Shown: piece by piece, positions 11,723 to 23,114 of the stretch
Position numbering within the stretch: the first letter of the stretch is position 1
Layout of the letters: the number at the start of each line of letters is the position of its first letter
Source of the DNA: Acanthaster planci
Lineage: Eukaryota > Echinodermata > Asteroidea > Valvatida > Acanthasteridae
DNA: 64,000 nucleotides
Assembly (NCBI RefSeq): GCF_001949145.1
Contig: NW_019091419.1
Coordinates: 581,476 to 645,475, forward strand
Direction of reading: 5' to 3'
Made by a program: the position numbers and the translations under genes
Notes under the pieces: generated by a model
What the model was told of the DNA's origin: nothing
The model's input: only the letters and a program-made list of their open reading frames with translations
The model's database searches: none

Positions 11723-12034
11723 CTGCACATTATTTTATCCAGCTGTAATAAGCAAAAGAACCAAGCATCAACTTATGAAGTTACTATGAGCTCATGTATG
11801 TTAATGCCCCTCACTAAGTTGGTGCGCATGTGCAGTGAATCCCACAACAGCACAAGAGGCCAGTAAATAGCTCTTGACATCAATCAACATCAAGCTCGAA
11901 TAGAGTTGTTTGCTCCTCATTTCCATACCGATTAGAGTTTAAACACTCAAAGTTCCTTTTGCTAACTTGCACACTATAAAAATCCATTTTCTGCCCAATT
12001 TTTGCCCATCTTTGTCATGTACCTCAAAAGTAAT

Positions 12035-12440
12035 AATAATTTAATAATAATTTATTCATTTATAAAGCGCAAATTTCATATAGATATGTTCAAATGCGCA
12101 GTACAATGAAGACATTAAGCGTGGAACAATGAATACATTTTAAACATGGTTGAGCCGATGGAATACAAGGGCGCCTCAGGCAGCCGCCAAACGACCCACA
12201 TTCACCAACATCATCAGTAAAGTGGAGACAGTAAGAAGCAGTTACAGTTTTAGAGGTGGGTGGAAACCCCAGAGGAATATTCTGGGTAAAACCCACAGAG
12301 TCAGGTAGGGACTGAAAACCCAATCCACATGTGGACCGGGCTGGGAATCGAACCCGGGGACCACAGAGGTAGAAGGTGAGGAAAGAACTACATGTGCCTT
12401 GCCAAGCTGACCTGCAAGTAACAGAGTCAGAAGTTGGAAG
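12035..12440 (-). mobile_element. tRNA-derived SINE
   Basis: On the minus strand the element starts with an A-box-like GTCAGCTTGGCAAGGCAC and then a B box GGGTTCGATTCCC. A central domain has GTGGGTTTTACCCAGA and GGTTTCCACCCACC words, and the 3' end is GCGCTTTATAAATGAATAA plus a TTATTA simple repeat. This order (Pol III promoter, conserved body, GCGC-TTTATAAA tail) is that of common metazoan tRNA-SINEs. It contains no ORF; mobility would depend on a partner LINE. Confidence 0.75.
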
Positions 12441-13626
12441 TGAAGCCAACATTTAAGAGGGGATTTTTCAGTTTTTGTTTGGGTCTTTTAGTCGGGCAAT
12501 TTGACGTCGTGGTACGTATTGTTGCATTGCAGTAAAAGTCAACTCGTACCCAAATGCACTCGTATCCAGGAGTAGGACATGTACGTATGCACTATGCCCA
12601 AAATCATCTCATTTTTGACTGCTACAAAACTCATAGTGGAAATTTGAATCCACACGAAAAACAAACCGCATTTCAGACAAATGGCTCTCGATCTTGAAGA
12701 AAATGAGCTGATAGATACAAAAAATTTATCAGTCTTCCAGACAGTATCAACAATGATCTGAGAGGAATTCAACAAAAGTGTGAAACTTGGGCACTAAGTA
12801 AGGTGAAAAACACAGAAAATGACAAAAATGGGTTCCAATGAAAAACGAAGTCAATTACAAAAACGGTTTTCTTCCCAGAAGTAATAATCTTTTTGTACAT
12901 AAGCGTTACTAGTCTTTGATGTGGCATCAAAGTTATTTTAAGGTAAACTCGGCAAAATTTTGAAAATTAGACACAAAGCTAGGTAAAAAACAATAATTTT
13001 TCATAATTATACTTTGTCGTAAAATTGACATTTTCTACATTCTGTGATTATTTTCCAGCGATCTTTCTTACCAGAATCTGTTAAGCATTACCATTTGATA
13101 GACTCTTGGCAATTTATTCACACATGAGGTCTTCAAGGGAAATAGCAGTACAAATCCCTCACATGGGTCACCACTGATATGTGTTGTCTCATGTCTGCTA
13201 GAATAATTTTTCAGGCCAAGGACCATTATGTCACTATTGCGCAAATGCGAATACACAAACTAAATACATACGCAGTATATGGGGATCGAACATATGTGAG
13301 TTTCGGACAGCTAAACACCTTTTCTCCAATTATTTTGACAATGCCTCCATATAATTCCCATTCCTCACTTGTTGTAATTACTATTCTTGCAGTTTATCAC
13401 ATTTCTGTCGTATATTGGACCTCTGTTTAATTTAATAAATGTACTTTGAAGGGTGGAAATAAGTGGTGAGATGAAATGATGACATATTGAGGGCGCTGTT
13501 TATCCTGGTCACGCGTCAACGCAATGCAGCAGCATGGTATGCATGCTGCCCTGATTTCTACAGCTGCAGCTGAGTGAAACAGAAGCTGATGCGCAAGTCG
13601 AAGTCCATTTTTTATGCACGTGAGGT
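12441..13626. other. Intergenic, no gene seen
   Basis: Short frames only. An AGGGCGCTGTT word is at 13491. Confidence 0.5.
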
Positions 13627-13735
13627 TGGTAACAAGTCATTTTTTGCAAGTCCAAGTCAAGTCACAGGTCAAAGCCGGTATTTACAAGTCAAGTCACACG
13701 TCATAAAAATAGCGACCTGAGTCTGACTCGAGTCA
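13627..13735. repeat. CAAGTC-rich degenerate tandem repeat, block 2
   Basis: Begins with the same AAGTCATT-TGCAAGTCCAAGTCAAGTCACA order as block 1 and ends with GACTCGAGTCAGCAACTC, itself partly palindromic. Confidence 0.65.
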
Positions 13736-13917
13736 GCAACTCTGGGGTGCAACAGGCTGGGTGAGGTCTGATTGGCACAAGATGGGTTCCCACAGAAATC
13801 GGTAAACCAAATTCAGTAACTTTTTCAGGACTTTCCAGGTCTAGAATACGACAATTTCTATGACATTCCATGTTATTTTGCAGAGAAAAGTTGTTTGGTA
13901 GTATGAACGACTACCAT

Positions 13918-14135
13918 AGCCATTAATACGGACTGACAAGGGTAGCCATTACTACGAACTGACAAGGGTAGCCATTACTACGGACTGACAAGGATAGCCA
14001 TTACTACGGACTGACAAGGATAGCCATTACTATGGACTGACAAGGATAGCCATTACTACGGACTGACAAGGATAGCCATTACTACGGACTGACAAGGATA
14101 GCCATTACTGCGGACTGACAAGGATAGCCAGTAAA
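13918..14135. repeat. 26-bp minisatellite (eight to nine copies)
   Basis: The unit TAGCCATTACTACGGACTGACAAGGA is repeated with a strict 26-base period and few substitutions (GGG/GGA, ACG/ATG/GCG). High copy identity points to recent expansion. Confidence 0.9.
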
Positions 14136-14344
14136 TTTATCATTATTCCACAAACCCATCAAAATTAACCCAACGTTGCATGTTCCTGATTTCCAGGACT
14201 TATTTCAGGACTTTACAGGCCAACTGTTTTCCAGGATTGCCCACGTGCAAGAATAAATGTACACGAACAAATGGGTTCAGCAAATCTACATGAGCACAAA
14301 ATCATGTTTAGTACAATTCTGCTGGGAAAGAGCAAGCTTACTGT

Positions 14345-14600
14345 ATCAAGGTAGTGATGTCAGAAGATGAACTCACACGCAGGGGACCAACCAGGCTGCT
14401 ATTGCCTTACTCTATCAGGGCAGTGGTGCAAGAAGATGATTCCACAGGCAAGGGACCTGAGGATGTTAGAAGATAAGCTCACAGGCAGAGGACAAGCCAT
14501 GCTGCTATCGCCTTACTCTCTCAGGGCAGTGATGCCAGAAGATGAGCCCACAGGCAGGGGACCAACCACACTGCTAACGCCTTACTCTATCAGGTGATGC
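14345..14600. repeat. Irregular ~70-bp repeat block
   Basis: Three to four diverged units share AGAAGATGA, CACAGGCAGGGGACCAACCA, CTGCTA-CGCC and CTTACTCTATCAGGGCAGTG words at offsets of about 69-105 bases. The plus strand is open over 76 codons, but only as a consequence of the repetition. Confidence 0.75.
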
Positions 14601-15889
14601 CAGATCTGGTACATGTACCTGGTAAAGATAAAAAAAAGGTCATTATTATCTGTCTGCATTGGCAAACATGTTCTGGGGAACTATATTTACCTCTAGAAAA
14701 TGCCAATGTCCAAAACGTATGGCTGCGGCTAAAAGTAAGGCAATAACTATAGAGCCACAAGCAAGTGGCTGCTGTCATTTCCCATAGACTTTTGAACTAC
14801 TATCAGCCTTAGCCAGTTGGTTTGGTGTATCTTAAGCCGGTAACCAAGTGTACAAAGATGGTACCCAGTGACTTCTGTTTTGTACAAATAGTGAAATCTG
14901 TGAATATGTGAGGGGGGTATTTCTTGAAGAACCTCTCACAGATCAATTCCATCTTAAAGGAGCCAGGGTGGGGACCCTTAACATTTACACGTATTCTGAT
15001 ATCACAACAGTAATTCTTGTGGCCATTCTGACACCATGTTTGCACTAAACTATGGAATGTCTTTACATGCATATTGGATTTTTAAAAAATCTGGCATGGG
15101 ACCACCAAGTTCTTGGGAAGGGGGGAAGGAAAGCCCACCTTGGACAGGAACTGGACAGTCCAGTTCTTAAGGGCATTACCATCCCCCTTCCCTTGGCTTA
15201 ACCCTAACTCCCTAGGGTGTGTGCAAAATCATATTAAAATTGGAGGATTCAGGGCTGTTAGGGTTAAAGATGGTCCAAAATAGCCCAGCTCTAATAGGGT
15301 TACAACATTAGGAAGTGCAAGGGCCCAACGTATCGGCAAAAATTTGATTTCTAAAATACGTGACAGAAAGTGACAGCTTGTCTACCTGCTGTTGTCTCCA
15401 TCCACTGTTCTTGTTCCTCATTACTGTCAGAGTCGCCATTACCACAGTCCTCATTGGAACTTGATTCTCTCTCGCGCTTGCTTCTTTAGAACAAAAATGG
15501 GATAAACAAACCAAATGTCACCACTGACTCTGAGAGTTGACTTCAGCAATGAGAACAGACAAGTGACTTTATTAAAGAAATAAAACCAAATACAAAAGAA
15601 GGGAAAGACTTCCATTTCCTTCATTTTTCGTCGTTTTTTCCGTTGTTTGGATTTGTAAACTTCTTCCTTATCTCTGAAAAGAGATAAACGACCCACAATG
15701 TTATTCCTCAGTGGACAACCACATTGAGGAGTACAGCTGACATTGCACTGCTCAGGAAACAGTTGTCAGAATGCGTCTGCCAACACTGCATTGTGAATAG
15801 TCGGCTGGCTCGGCGCATGGCCAGTGCATCGACCACCTTTGGTCGTGACGTACATGTACTCTTCAGATACACTAGCATACAAAGATATG
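14601..15889. other. Intergenic, no gene seen
   Basis: Short frames only, no element recognised. Confidence 0.5.
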
Positions 15890-16600
15890 TAATACAAAAC
15901 TGCTGCAAACTGCTTGCTGACTACAATGACCTAAAATACAAATCTCAAAATATGGAGGGCCTTACGTTTCAATCCTAGCAGAATCTTTCCAAAAGGCAAA
16001 ATGACAAGTGGAAAGGACAAGCAAACAGAGAATCAACCAAGCATGGATGAATGCAAGAGGACAAAAAGAAAGGTCAAGAAAGCTGCAGGCTGGATAAAGG
16101 GGCAAAGGATAAAGGGGAGTGCGTGAAAGGCATGGTTGAACAACAAAGGAATGTAACATGGGAAGAGATTAAAGAAAAAATACAATGGATGGAACTGGAC
16201 CCCAAGTGGGACAGGGATATAATCTGCAGACAAAAGAAAGAACGAAAAGAGTGTTAATTAATAGTTTCCCTCTTGGATGTTCAGGCCATGGGGTTGTATG
16301 GTGCAGAGGCGTTTGATCCAAAGCTTCTCCCTGTTGAAGCGAACAGCATCTTTACGGAACCCAAGTGATTCTATGCCCTGTAAGATCATGTTTGAAATAG
16401 AATGGTTAGGAAGGTTGAAGTGGTGGCCTACTGGGGTATATCTAGTTGTTTGGTGTTGACCGTAGATCTGTGGCCATAGAAACGCTTCTTGAGAGTATCC
16501 TTAGTCTCTCCAACATACTGAACACTGCACACCCAGCAAGAGATAAGATATATGACATTAGAAGAGCTACAAGTGACAGTGCCTTTAGTTCAGTGGGTGG
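15890..16600 (-). pseudogene. Penelope-like element: C-terminal GIY-YIG endonuclease fragment plus 3' tail
   Basis: Reading the minus strand from 16600, a cysteine-containing lead-in precedes the GIY-YIG signature (NVIYLISC then VQYVGET, spaced as in the family). A basic RFYGHR motif follows, then a histidine/asparagine block and a tryptophan-containing KLWIKRL block, ending at a TAA at 16256. This is the order of the C-terminal endonuclease of Penelope-like elements, which nicks DNA for target-primed reverse transcription. One frameshift lies near 16436, where a TAG would otherwise interrupt. A TGA lies just upstream of the domain. The RT part is missing, probably lost at or beyond the N gap. 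From 16256 down to about 15890 runs the non-coding tail, a close relative of the solo tail at 23115-23320. Confidence 0.75.
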
Positions 16601-16658
16601 TAGGGGAGGAGTGTCCAGAGAATTATGGGTGCACCACTACAAATAAATTCCCATAGAC

Positions 16659-16918
16659 TNNNNNNNNNNNNNNNNNNNNNNNNNNNNNNNNNNNNNNNNN
16701 NNNNNNNNNNNNNNNNNNNNNNNNNNNNNNNNNNNNNNNNNNNNNNNNNNNNNNNNNNNNNNNNNNNNNNNNNNNNNNNNNNNNNNNNNNNNNNNNNNNN
16801 NNNNNNNNNNNNNNNNNNNNNNNNNNNNNNNNNNNNNNNNNNNNNNNNNNNNNNNNNNNNNNNNNNNNNNNNNNNNNNNNNNNNNNNNNNNNNNNNNNNN
16901 NNNNNNNNNNNNNNNNNN
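16659..16918. other. Assembly gap (260 N)
   Basis: A run of N directly upstream (in element orientation) of the GIY-YIG fragment. Repeats probably prevented closure. Confidence 0.99.
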
Positions 16919-17575
16919 TATAACTTTTATTAATGAGCTCGGCGGACATACATGTATTTAGGGCCTAATTACCAGGGTGCACCCTTATCTGATTCCAGGA
17001 CACGGTTCTGCCAAACAACACATCTGTTAGAATCACATTTGAACGTGCCTTGCTGGGAGGGGGGAAGGGTATCCAAAGGGAGCACCTCTGCCTAAACGAT
17101 AAGGTACCATAGGTGGGGATGCCTGTCGGCCACAAGCGGGGTGTCTGGGATGGCACTGGTAAGGCGGTCTGAGGTGTGGAGGATATGATGATTGTTGTTG
17201 ATTATTTTGCAGAGGGGAGGAAGACGAGGATGGGAAGTGGTGACCAAGGGAATCTTGGGAGTTGTTTTCTTCACGGGGGGGGTCTTCTCCTTTAGCATAC
17301 AGTTTGAATGGCTAAGTGAAGATGAAAAAAGACAAGGGATGAAGACAAGAGCATTTCTGATTTGAAGGGAAAATTTCTCTTTTCTCCTCAAATGTGAGTA
17401 AACATTACCCTCATTATTGAAATCCCTGATTCTTGCTTCATCCTAGGCCAGGGGCATGTGGAGGTGAATTTGAAAGATTTTGATCTGGGGTATGACAGCG
17501 CATCAGCTACATTTTGAGTGAAATGAATCCTAGCCGCGATGTTTATTGGTCAGGTTGTTCCTACTGAAAGTAGTA
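16919..17575. other. Intergenic, no gene seen
   Basis: Minus-strand frames of 60-100 codons (16965-17391) have biased composition and no recognisable domain. Confidence 0.45.
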
Positions 17576-17748
17576 CAGTCGAACCTCGTGAGTAAGAGGT
17601 CCTTGGGACTTAGCAAATTACCTTGTTATAACAGGAACTTGTATCATCAGGGATAAAACAATGAAAAAAAAAGGATTGGGATCTAAAATTTTCCTTGTTA
17701 TAAGCAGAATTTTGTATTAACAGTGCTCTTATTAACGAGGTTTGACTG
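17576..17748. mobile_element. pogo/Tigger-like MITE with TA target duplication
   Basis: The left terminus CAGTCGAACCTCGT and the inverted right terminus ACGAGGTTTGACTG bound 173 bases. TA flanks both sides (17574-17575 and 17749-17750). The inner sequence has further imperfect symmetry (CCTTGTTATAA on both halves). CAGT...CTCG termini with a TA duplication are typical of the pogo branch of Tc1/mariner. No ORF, so non-autonomous. Confidence 0.8.
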
Positions 17749-17750
17749 TA

Positions 17751-18149
17751 TTCTCATAGGCTTAATTATTAGAAGCATGGTGTTTCTTTAAAAAAAGATC
17801 CTAATCTCTTCCATTCTTGTTCTAAAAATACCCCTAAATACATCCTCCTAGCTGCTATGAATTGTTTCAAATAAACTTGAGTCTGTTTGAACAGGCTTAT
17901 TCAAGTTCTTCCTTGCCTAACAACATCTTGTTCCAATTCTTGCAGAGATCGACAAAGACTGAATGGTCTAATCCATACACAGACGTCTTTCTCATAATGG
18001 CATACTACTACAGAGGGTATAAATCTCTTTCATTCCGCACCAATAGCTTACAGCGTTTGACTTATCGTGGGGTATGTCTTAGGCTGAGATGGACCTTATG
18101 TCCCCTCTCAAATAAACAAATTGGACATGTCCTTCTGGAGATATATGGC
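17751..18149. other. Intergenic, no gene seen
   Basis: A 110-codon plus-strand frame (17862-18194) resembles no known family. Confidence 0.45.
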
Positions 18150-19480
18150 TTTGAAGTGTGCTCCTTTAAAGTCATGTCACATGACACTGTATGACGTTCT
18201 AATGATAATGTTGTTCTTGGCCTCTCTCTAGCTGAGGGACTAAGAATGCACACTTATTATATACCCTGTAGTCAGTCTGATCCAGACAACTGCCAAAGAC
18301 TGGCTGTTCAAACCCTATGGCATGTATGGGGAAAATGAGAAATTGAAAAATCAATAAAAAATCAGGGTCTTTGTTGGATGTAACTTTGATGACAATTCAT
18401 AATCCCTAAATTACCAAAATGGTGCCTTGAAAACATGCACAAAGTCAATGGGCTAAAAACGCCTATCCAGAAAAACTGCTCCTCTAAGACTCATGTCACG
18501 TGATTTGTGTTTAAACTGAAAACATTTTTGAAATATTGCTTAATATTTTGACTGTAGGGTATATTTGTAATCTAACCAAAGGGAAAATTTAATCTGATTT
18601 CTCCTTTGTGCTGGTGGTAATTCTCAGTCAAGGTTGAGGAGTATTCACTCATAAAGTTCGATAATAATGTGTACCAAAAAAACGTGTACAAAACATATGG
18701 AAAAAACTGCAGCTTTAATCTTACATGTACATGTACATGTATGTCATGTGAACCCTAGTGATGTCATTACGACGATTTTGTTCTAGGACCCTCTCTACAT
18801 GGAGGAATACAAGTGTTCACAAATATGAAATCAATTAGACTGATAGGGGTCCCTAAGTCTGGCTATTAAAAACATGCAAAAAACATATGGGGACAAATTA
18901 AATATTTACAATCAATAAAAATCACATCATGACGTTATCGTGACGATATGATTCAAACTTCATTTTGTTTCAGGATCTTTGTTGGCTGTCACTTTGATGA
19001 AAATTGAACACCACCAAATTATCAAAATGGTGGCTTGAAAATGTGTACAAAGTCAATGGGCTAAAAACATAGATGCAGAAAAACTGCTCCTTTAAACTCA
19101 TGTCACATTATTTGTGTTTAAACTGAAAACATTTTTTGAAATATTACTTGACATTTTGACTCTAGGGTATATTTGTAATTGAAAGAAAAGGAAAATTTAG
19201 TCTGATTTCTCTTTCGTTCTGGTACCTAGTAATTCTTTGTCGAAGTTGAGGACTACTCACTCATAAAGCTTGACAACAGGGTGTAGTAAAAAACGTGTAT
19301 AAAACCTATGGAGAAAAGCTGCAGCTTTACTCTCATGTCACATGACCCCAGATGATGGCATTATGACTAGGACCCTCTCTACATGATGGACTACATGTGT
19401 GAGTGTGCAATATGGAATCTGTCTGATTGATCAGTGCCGAAGACTGGCTGTTTAAAAACGTGTACAAAACCTGTGGGGAA
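18150..19480. repeat. Large tandem repeat, ~608-bp period, about two diverged copies
   Basis: AAACTGCTCCTCTAAGACTCATGTCAC (from 18472) recurs at 19080 and TTTGTGTTTAAACTGAAAACATTTTT follows in both. AGGACCCTCTCTACATG occurs near 18786 and 19367, and GACTGGCTGTT occurs at 18298 and 19443. Each period also holds internal half-units (GCTCCTTTAAAGTCATGTCACATGAC and GCAGCTTTACTCTCATGTCACATGAC), giving a higher-order structure. No coding potential. Confidence 0.8.
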
Positions 19481-20155
19481 AAATAAAAAATGCAAAAATC
19501 TATAGTATAAAAAATTAGGTGATGATGTCATGTTTTGCTTGGTCCCTTTCCACAAAACCACAAAAATTCCTTTGTGTAAGTCGGCATAAAAAAAATTGTG
19601 CTTCGGTATCAGTTTCCTTCGCCCGCAGTTGCCAAGAAGTGTCAAGTGACAAGTCCCACATTGCTTGACTGATAGCAGCACAGGCTGTGGTTGATAATTG
19701 GCCAGCATGAGTACATCAAAACCAGTAACCCCTCTAGGGTTACACGCATGCGCTCTGTCCATTTTGGGGTCGCCTTACTGAAACGACTTAACCAATGCAT
19801 GTGCGGATGAGTGTATGTTTTCTGTAGCGTAACTGTATCATGTTTGTACTGCACTGTTGAGTCGTGATGTTATATGCAAGTGGCTTGCTGTCCTTGCTTC
19901 ATCCTTGGATCAATTATCGAATTTGCAGCCTGTGAGGATAACAATCGATCACAAATTTGCTGGGATCGACCATGGAGGTAAAAATAAACCAGGGTAAATC
20001 AAAGCCACAGAATTAGTGTAAGGAATCATACTGTACATAGGCAATACATGTGTACATGTAAGTCAGCAAAACGAAGACTTACAGCACAAGTCGGCATTCG
20101 GTAAGTTGTCATAATTTCTTTAGTCCCGAGATTGTCGACTTTGCCTAGCACTACA
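19481..20155. other. Intergenic, no gene seen
   Basis: Short frames only. An ACATGTGTACATGTA word lies near 20046. Confidence 0.5.
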
Positions 20156-20980
20156 GAGCGGAGCATTAGTAGGCCTATTCCTCTTTTTCAATTTTGGACG
20201 GGATCGTCGTACTAACGCTCCACACCTGTACATATACATGTACGTGTAGTAGGCCTAAGGCGAAAACGGTTCTTGAAAATTCCACAGACTCACCAAAATA
20301 CCTGTTTCACCACCTTATGTCTTTTTTAATGCCGAAGGGAAACTTTTGGGACTTCAGTGGTATTTCTGACTTTTGTGTCAAAATCTGACCGTTTTTGCAG
20401 GACACACACACGACACTTAAACTTCTAGCCGCCTGCTCCATTCAAATGAGCGGACAGAGATTTTGCATCCACAATAACTCTATGGGCAAATATGGTCCTC
20501 CCAGACACACACAAGAGTGGCCTATAAGTCGTCTGGGCACAAGACTTGTTGATCATGACGTTTGGGAGTGCTACCAATGACCGTTTCCTGGTTAATAAGT
20601 CTTGTGCCCGACTACATGTGGATGTGGGCCTCTCCTGCAGTTTCATTAGAGGACCATGTTTGCCCATAAAGTTATTAAGCCAGAAAAATCTAGACGACGG
20701 GATTTAAAAGGGAGGAGGCGGCGAAGGATTCAAGTGTCGAGCGAAAACGGTCGGATTTTGACACATTGTGAAGTCGGAAATATCACTAAAGCCCCAAAAG
20801 TTTTCCTTTAGCACTTAAAAAAGCGCAGTGGCAGTAGCCTAGGTAGTGAAAAAGGTATTTTCAGCGAGACTTTGGAATTTTGGAACCGTTTCAACCTTAC
20901 AATATGTACAGGCATGGAGTGTTAGTATGACGATCCCGTCCAAAATCGAAAAAGAGGAATAGGGGACCTATGCTCCACTC
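20156..20980. mobile_element. Foldback element: 825-bp imperfect palindrome
   Basis: The left arm (20156 to about 20568) and right arm (about 20569-20980) are inverted copies. For example GGATCG at 20201 pairs with CGATCC at 20931, and GAGCGGAGCAT at 20156 pairs with ATGCTCCACTC at 20980. Matching blocks continue through the arms (AAAACTTTTGGG, GACCGTTTT, GGGCAAATATGGTCC) to the centre, with roughly 75-85% identity by eye and small indels. There is no ORF. This is the form of foldback or long-TIR transposable elements. Confidence 0.85.
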
Positions 20981-21952
20981 AGTTGAGCTCGACTTAGCCA
21001 GAGTAGTGTGAAGTAAAAGAACTTGTTGGCCTACAAATAAAAATGGAGAAAAATTGTGCACAGCTGTTGAATCATTAATAACATTAAAATCACTCACTTG
21101 ACATGCTTGACGATGGTTCTTGGGAGGAAAAAATCAGGAAAGATGTTTGGAGTAGGCTGATACTAGTAACAACATAGATGAAACGCAAAATTTCTACAAC
21201 TAGCACAAAGTCACGGTGGTTTTGAAAGGCTAAAGACGTCTCAAAAGAGGCGGCATGCATTGCCCTCGTCGAAGTAGAGAGCGCCCTCAATGGCTAAAAG
21301 TGTAAAATGTAAATGGCGCCCTCGGGGGACGGTAGGGGCCAAAGCAAACAGAACACTCTGTCCGTAATCATTAATTAACCATCATTTTAGAACTACACAC
21401 TCTCATAAAGAATTTAAGTATTTTGCATGGTGTAACCGTCACATATTGCAACACTTGCACACCCAGGCAAATCAATCATCACGTACTGCACTTTGTCCAT
21501 TGCTTAATTTGACCGCTCCGTCGCGAAAAACGTTACTCATACATCGGTCAAAGTTATCAGATTTTGATGTTCATTTTGAGTGGATCGTGACAAGAACTTA
21601 AATAACACAGTACGTGGTATTTTGTCAATTGGACTGACAAATTAACCCTAATAGCCAGCAACAGATGTGTACAAATGTGCCCATCGTTTCGCCAGACCGA
21701 ATTCAAAACGACACGAACATTTCTTGATCTACTCGGTGCCCGACTGAAAATCAAAACTACGGGTAAATTCAGCCCTTGGTATAAGGAATTTACGTCATTG
21801 AAAAAAAGGAATAAAATTCTATGAATCTATTTTTCGATTGTACATGTAAAAAAATCCTCCATTTACTCAATCTGGTTCATGTCGATTCAAAACAATGCGG
21901 TTACAACATTTGAAAGGAAGAAATACAGCATATCAAAGAGCAAAAACATTAA
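20981..21952. other. Intergenic, no gene seen
   Basis: Two AGCGCCCTC words lie at 21283 and 21315. No gene-like frame. Confidence 0.5.
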
Positions 21953-22156
21953 TACACACTGTAAAAGAAACTTGCCACTTCTGTCAAAGGCCACACCGTA
22001 AAAATTCACACCATACTCCATAGAAATAAACAATTTTTGTACACAGGTATGCTGCAATACCCCTTACTAATCACATGCCCAAAAGTAAGTGATTATCGTG
22101 AATTTTTATGTGTGGCTTTGGACAGAAGTGGCAAGTTCCTTTTGCTGTCCAGTGTA
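21953..22156. mobile_element. Short inverted-repeat element (MITE), ~200 bp
   Basis: The left end TACAC..CTG with AAAAGAAACTTGCCACTTCTGTC and the right end with its inverse (GACAGAAGTGGCAAGTTCCTTTTG..CAGTGTA) form arms of about 60 bases. The arms extend into AAAGGCCACAC and AAAAATTCAC blocks. Inner loop about 80 bases. No ORF. Confidence 0.8.
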
Positions 22157-23114
22157 CTTTGAGAGCAAATACACAAACGGAGGTTTTATTAAGCTGTCAT
22201 ATTAGCCCAACAAAATATTTATCAGACAGCATGCATTATTATTAAGCTTGCAGTAGGCCTACACGCGACAAATGCAATTTATGCATACAACGAATAAGCC
22301 TGGGCCGGCTAAAGGTAATAAATGCCTGCACGTGCGTGCTGAATATTTTCGTGGCACGTGGGAATGGAAGAGAAATGAATTAAAGCTTTCAGCCAGCTTG
22401 CATTTCTGAAAATATTAGAGAAAACAGTGTTCTCCAAATTGCTCTATTTAATGTTGGAATTTAGGTATCAATTTCCAAAATGGTGGTGGGCTTCACGACT
22501 GCTTTTAGTGTGATTATCTCTGGAGAGATCAAAGTCATCCCTATAAGACACAAAAAACTGAAAGAAATATGAAAGATGGGGAAATGGGATGTATTATTCG
22601 TCGAGATATCTGAGGTGCGGGTATATACTGATGTATGTGGCAGTTTATTTAATAGTGTGTAACCATAAAACACAGACCAAAGACACGGGACACACAGAAA
22701 ATTATTCAGCCTTGCATGATATGCTGCCAGGACAACGCCGACACTAATACCTAATACCGCAGAATGCATTGTTCGACAATAAAATTAATGTCAGGTTTAT
22801 TTGTGTAGGATGGAAAAATACTCCACGTAGTTTGTGTATAAATTAATCCATAAGGGACAGCACGTGCGAAAAATGTTGGCAATATCCTCCAGTTTTTAAG
22901 GCTTGATGTCCTACAGTCTTTCTGAGTAGAATCGATCTATAATGGACTACCGTATCTTTGGCTCTGTGCCTGTTGTATAAGGCCGATGTACATGTAATTA
23001 CTGCTATATGAAGACAGTAGTTCTGCAGGATTTTAACGTTTTTATCATGGGAAGCCTGCTGTTTCTCACCTGTAATTCCTATCATGGTGTAATCACAATG
23101 TTAATTTCAAACCA
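22157..23114. other. Intergenic, no gene seen
   Basis: Minus-strand frames of 80-102 codons (22461-22769, 22843-23085) have no recognisable features. Confidence 0.45.

Noticed and set aside
16623-16949. Frames of about 100 codons across the N run
   Set aside because: They consist almost wholly of unknown residues.
17862-18194. 110-codon plus-strand ORF
   Set aside because: Overlaps the start of the non-coding 608-bp repeat and has no known resemblance.
20156-20980. Palindrome as a simple assembly snap-back
   Set aside because: Arms differ by many substitutions and indels, which a snap-back artefact would not show.
22461-22769. 102-codon minus-strand ORF
   Set aside because: Average composition, no motif, no splice borders.
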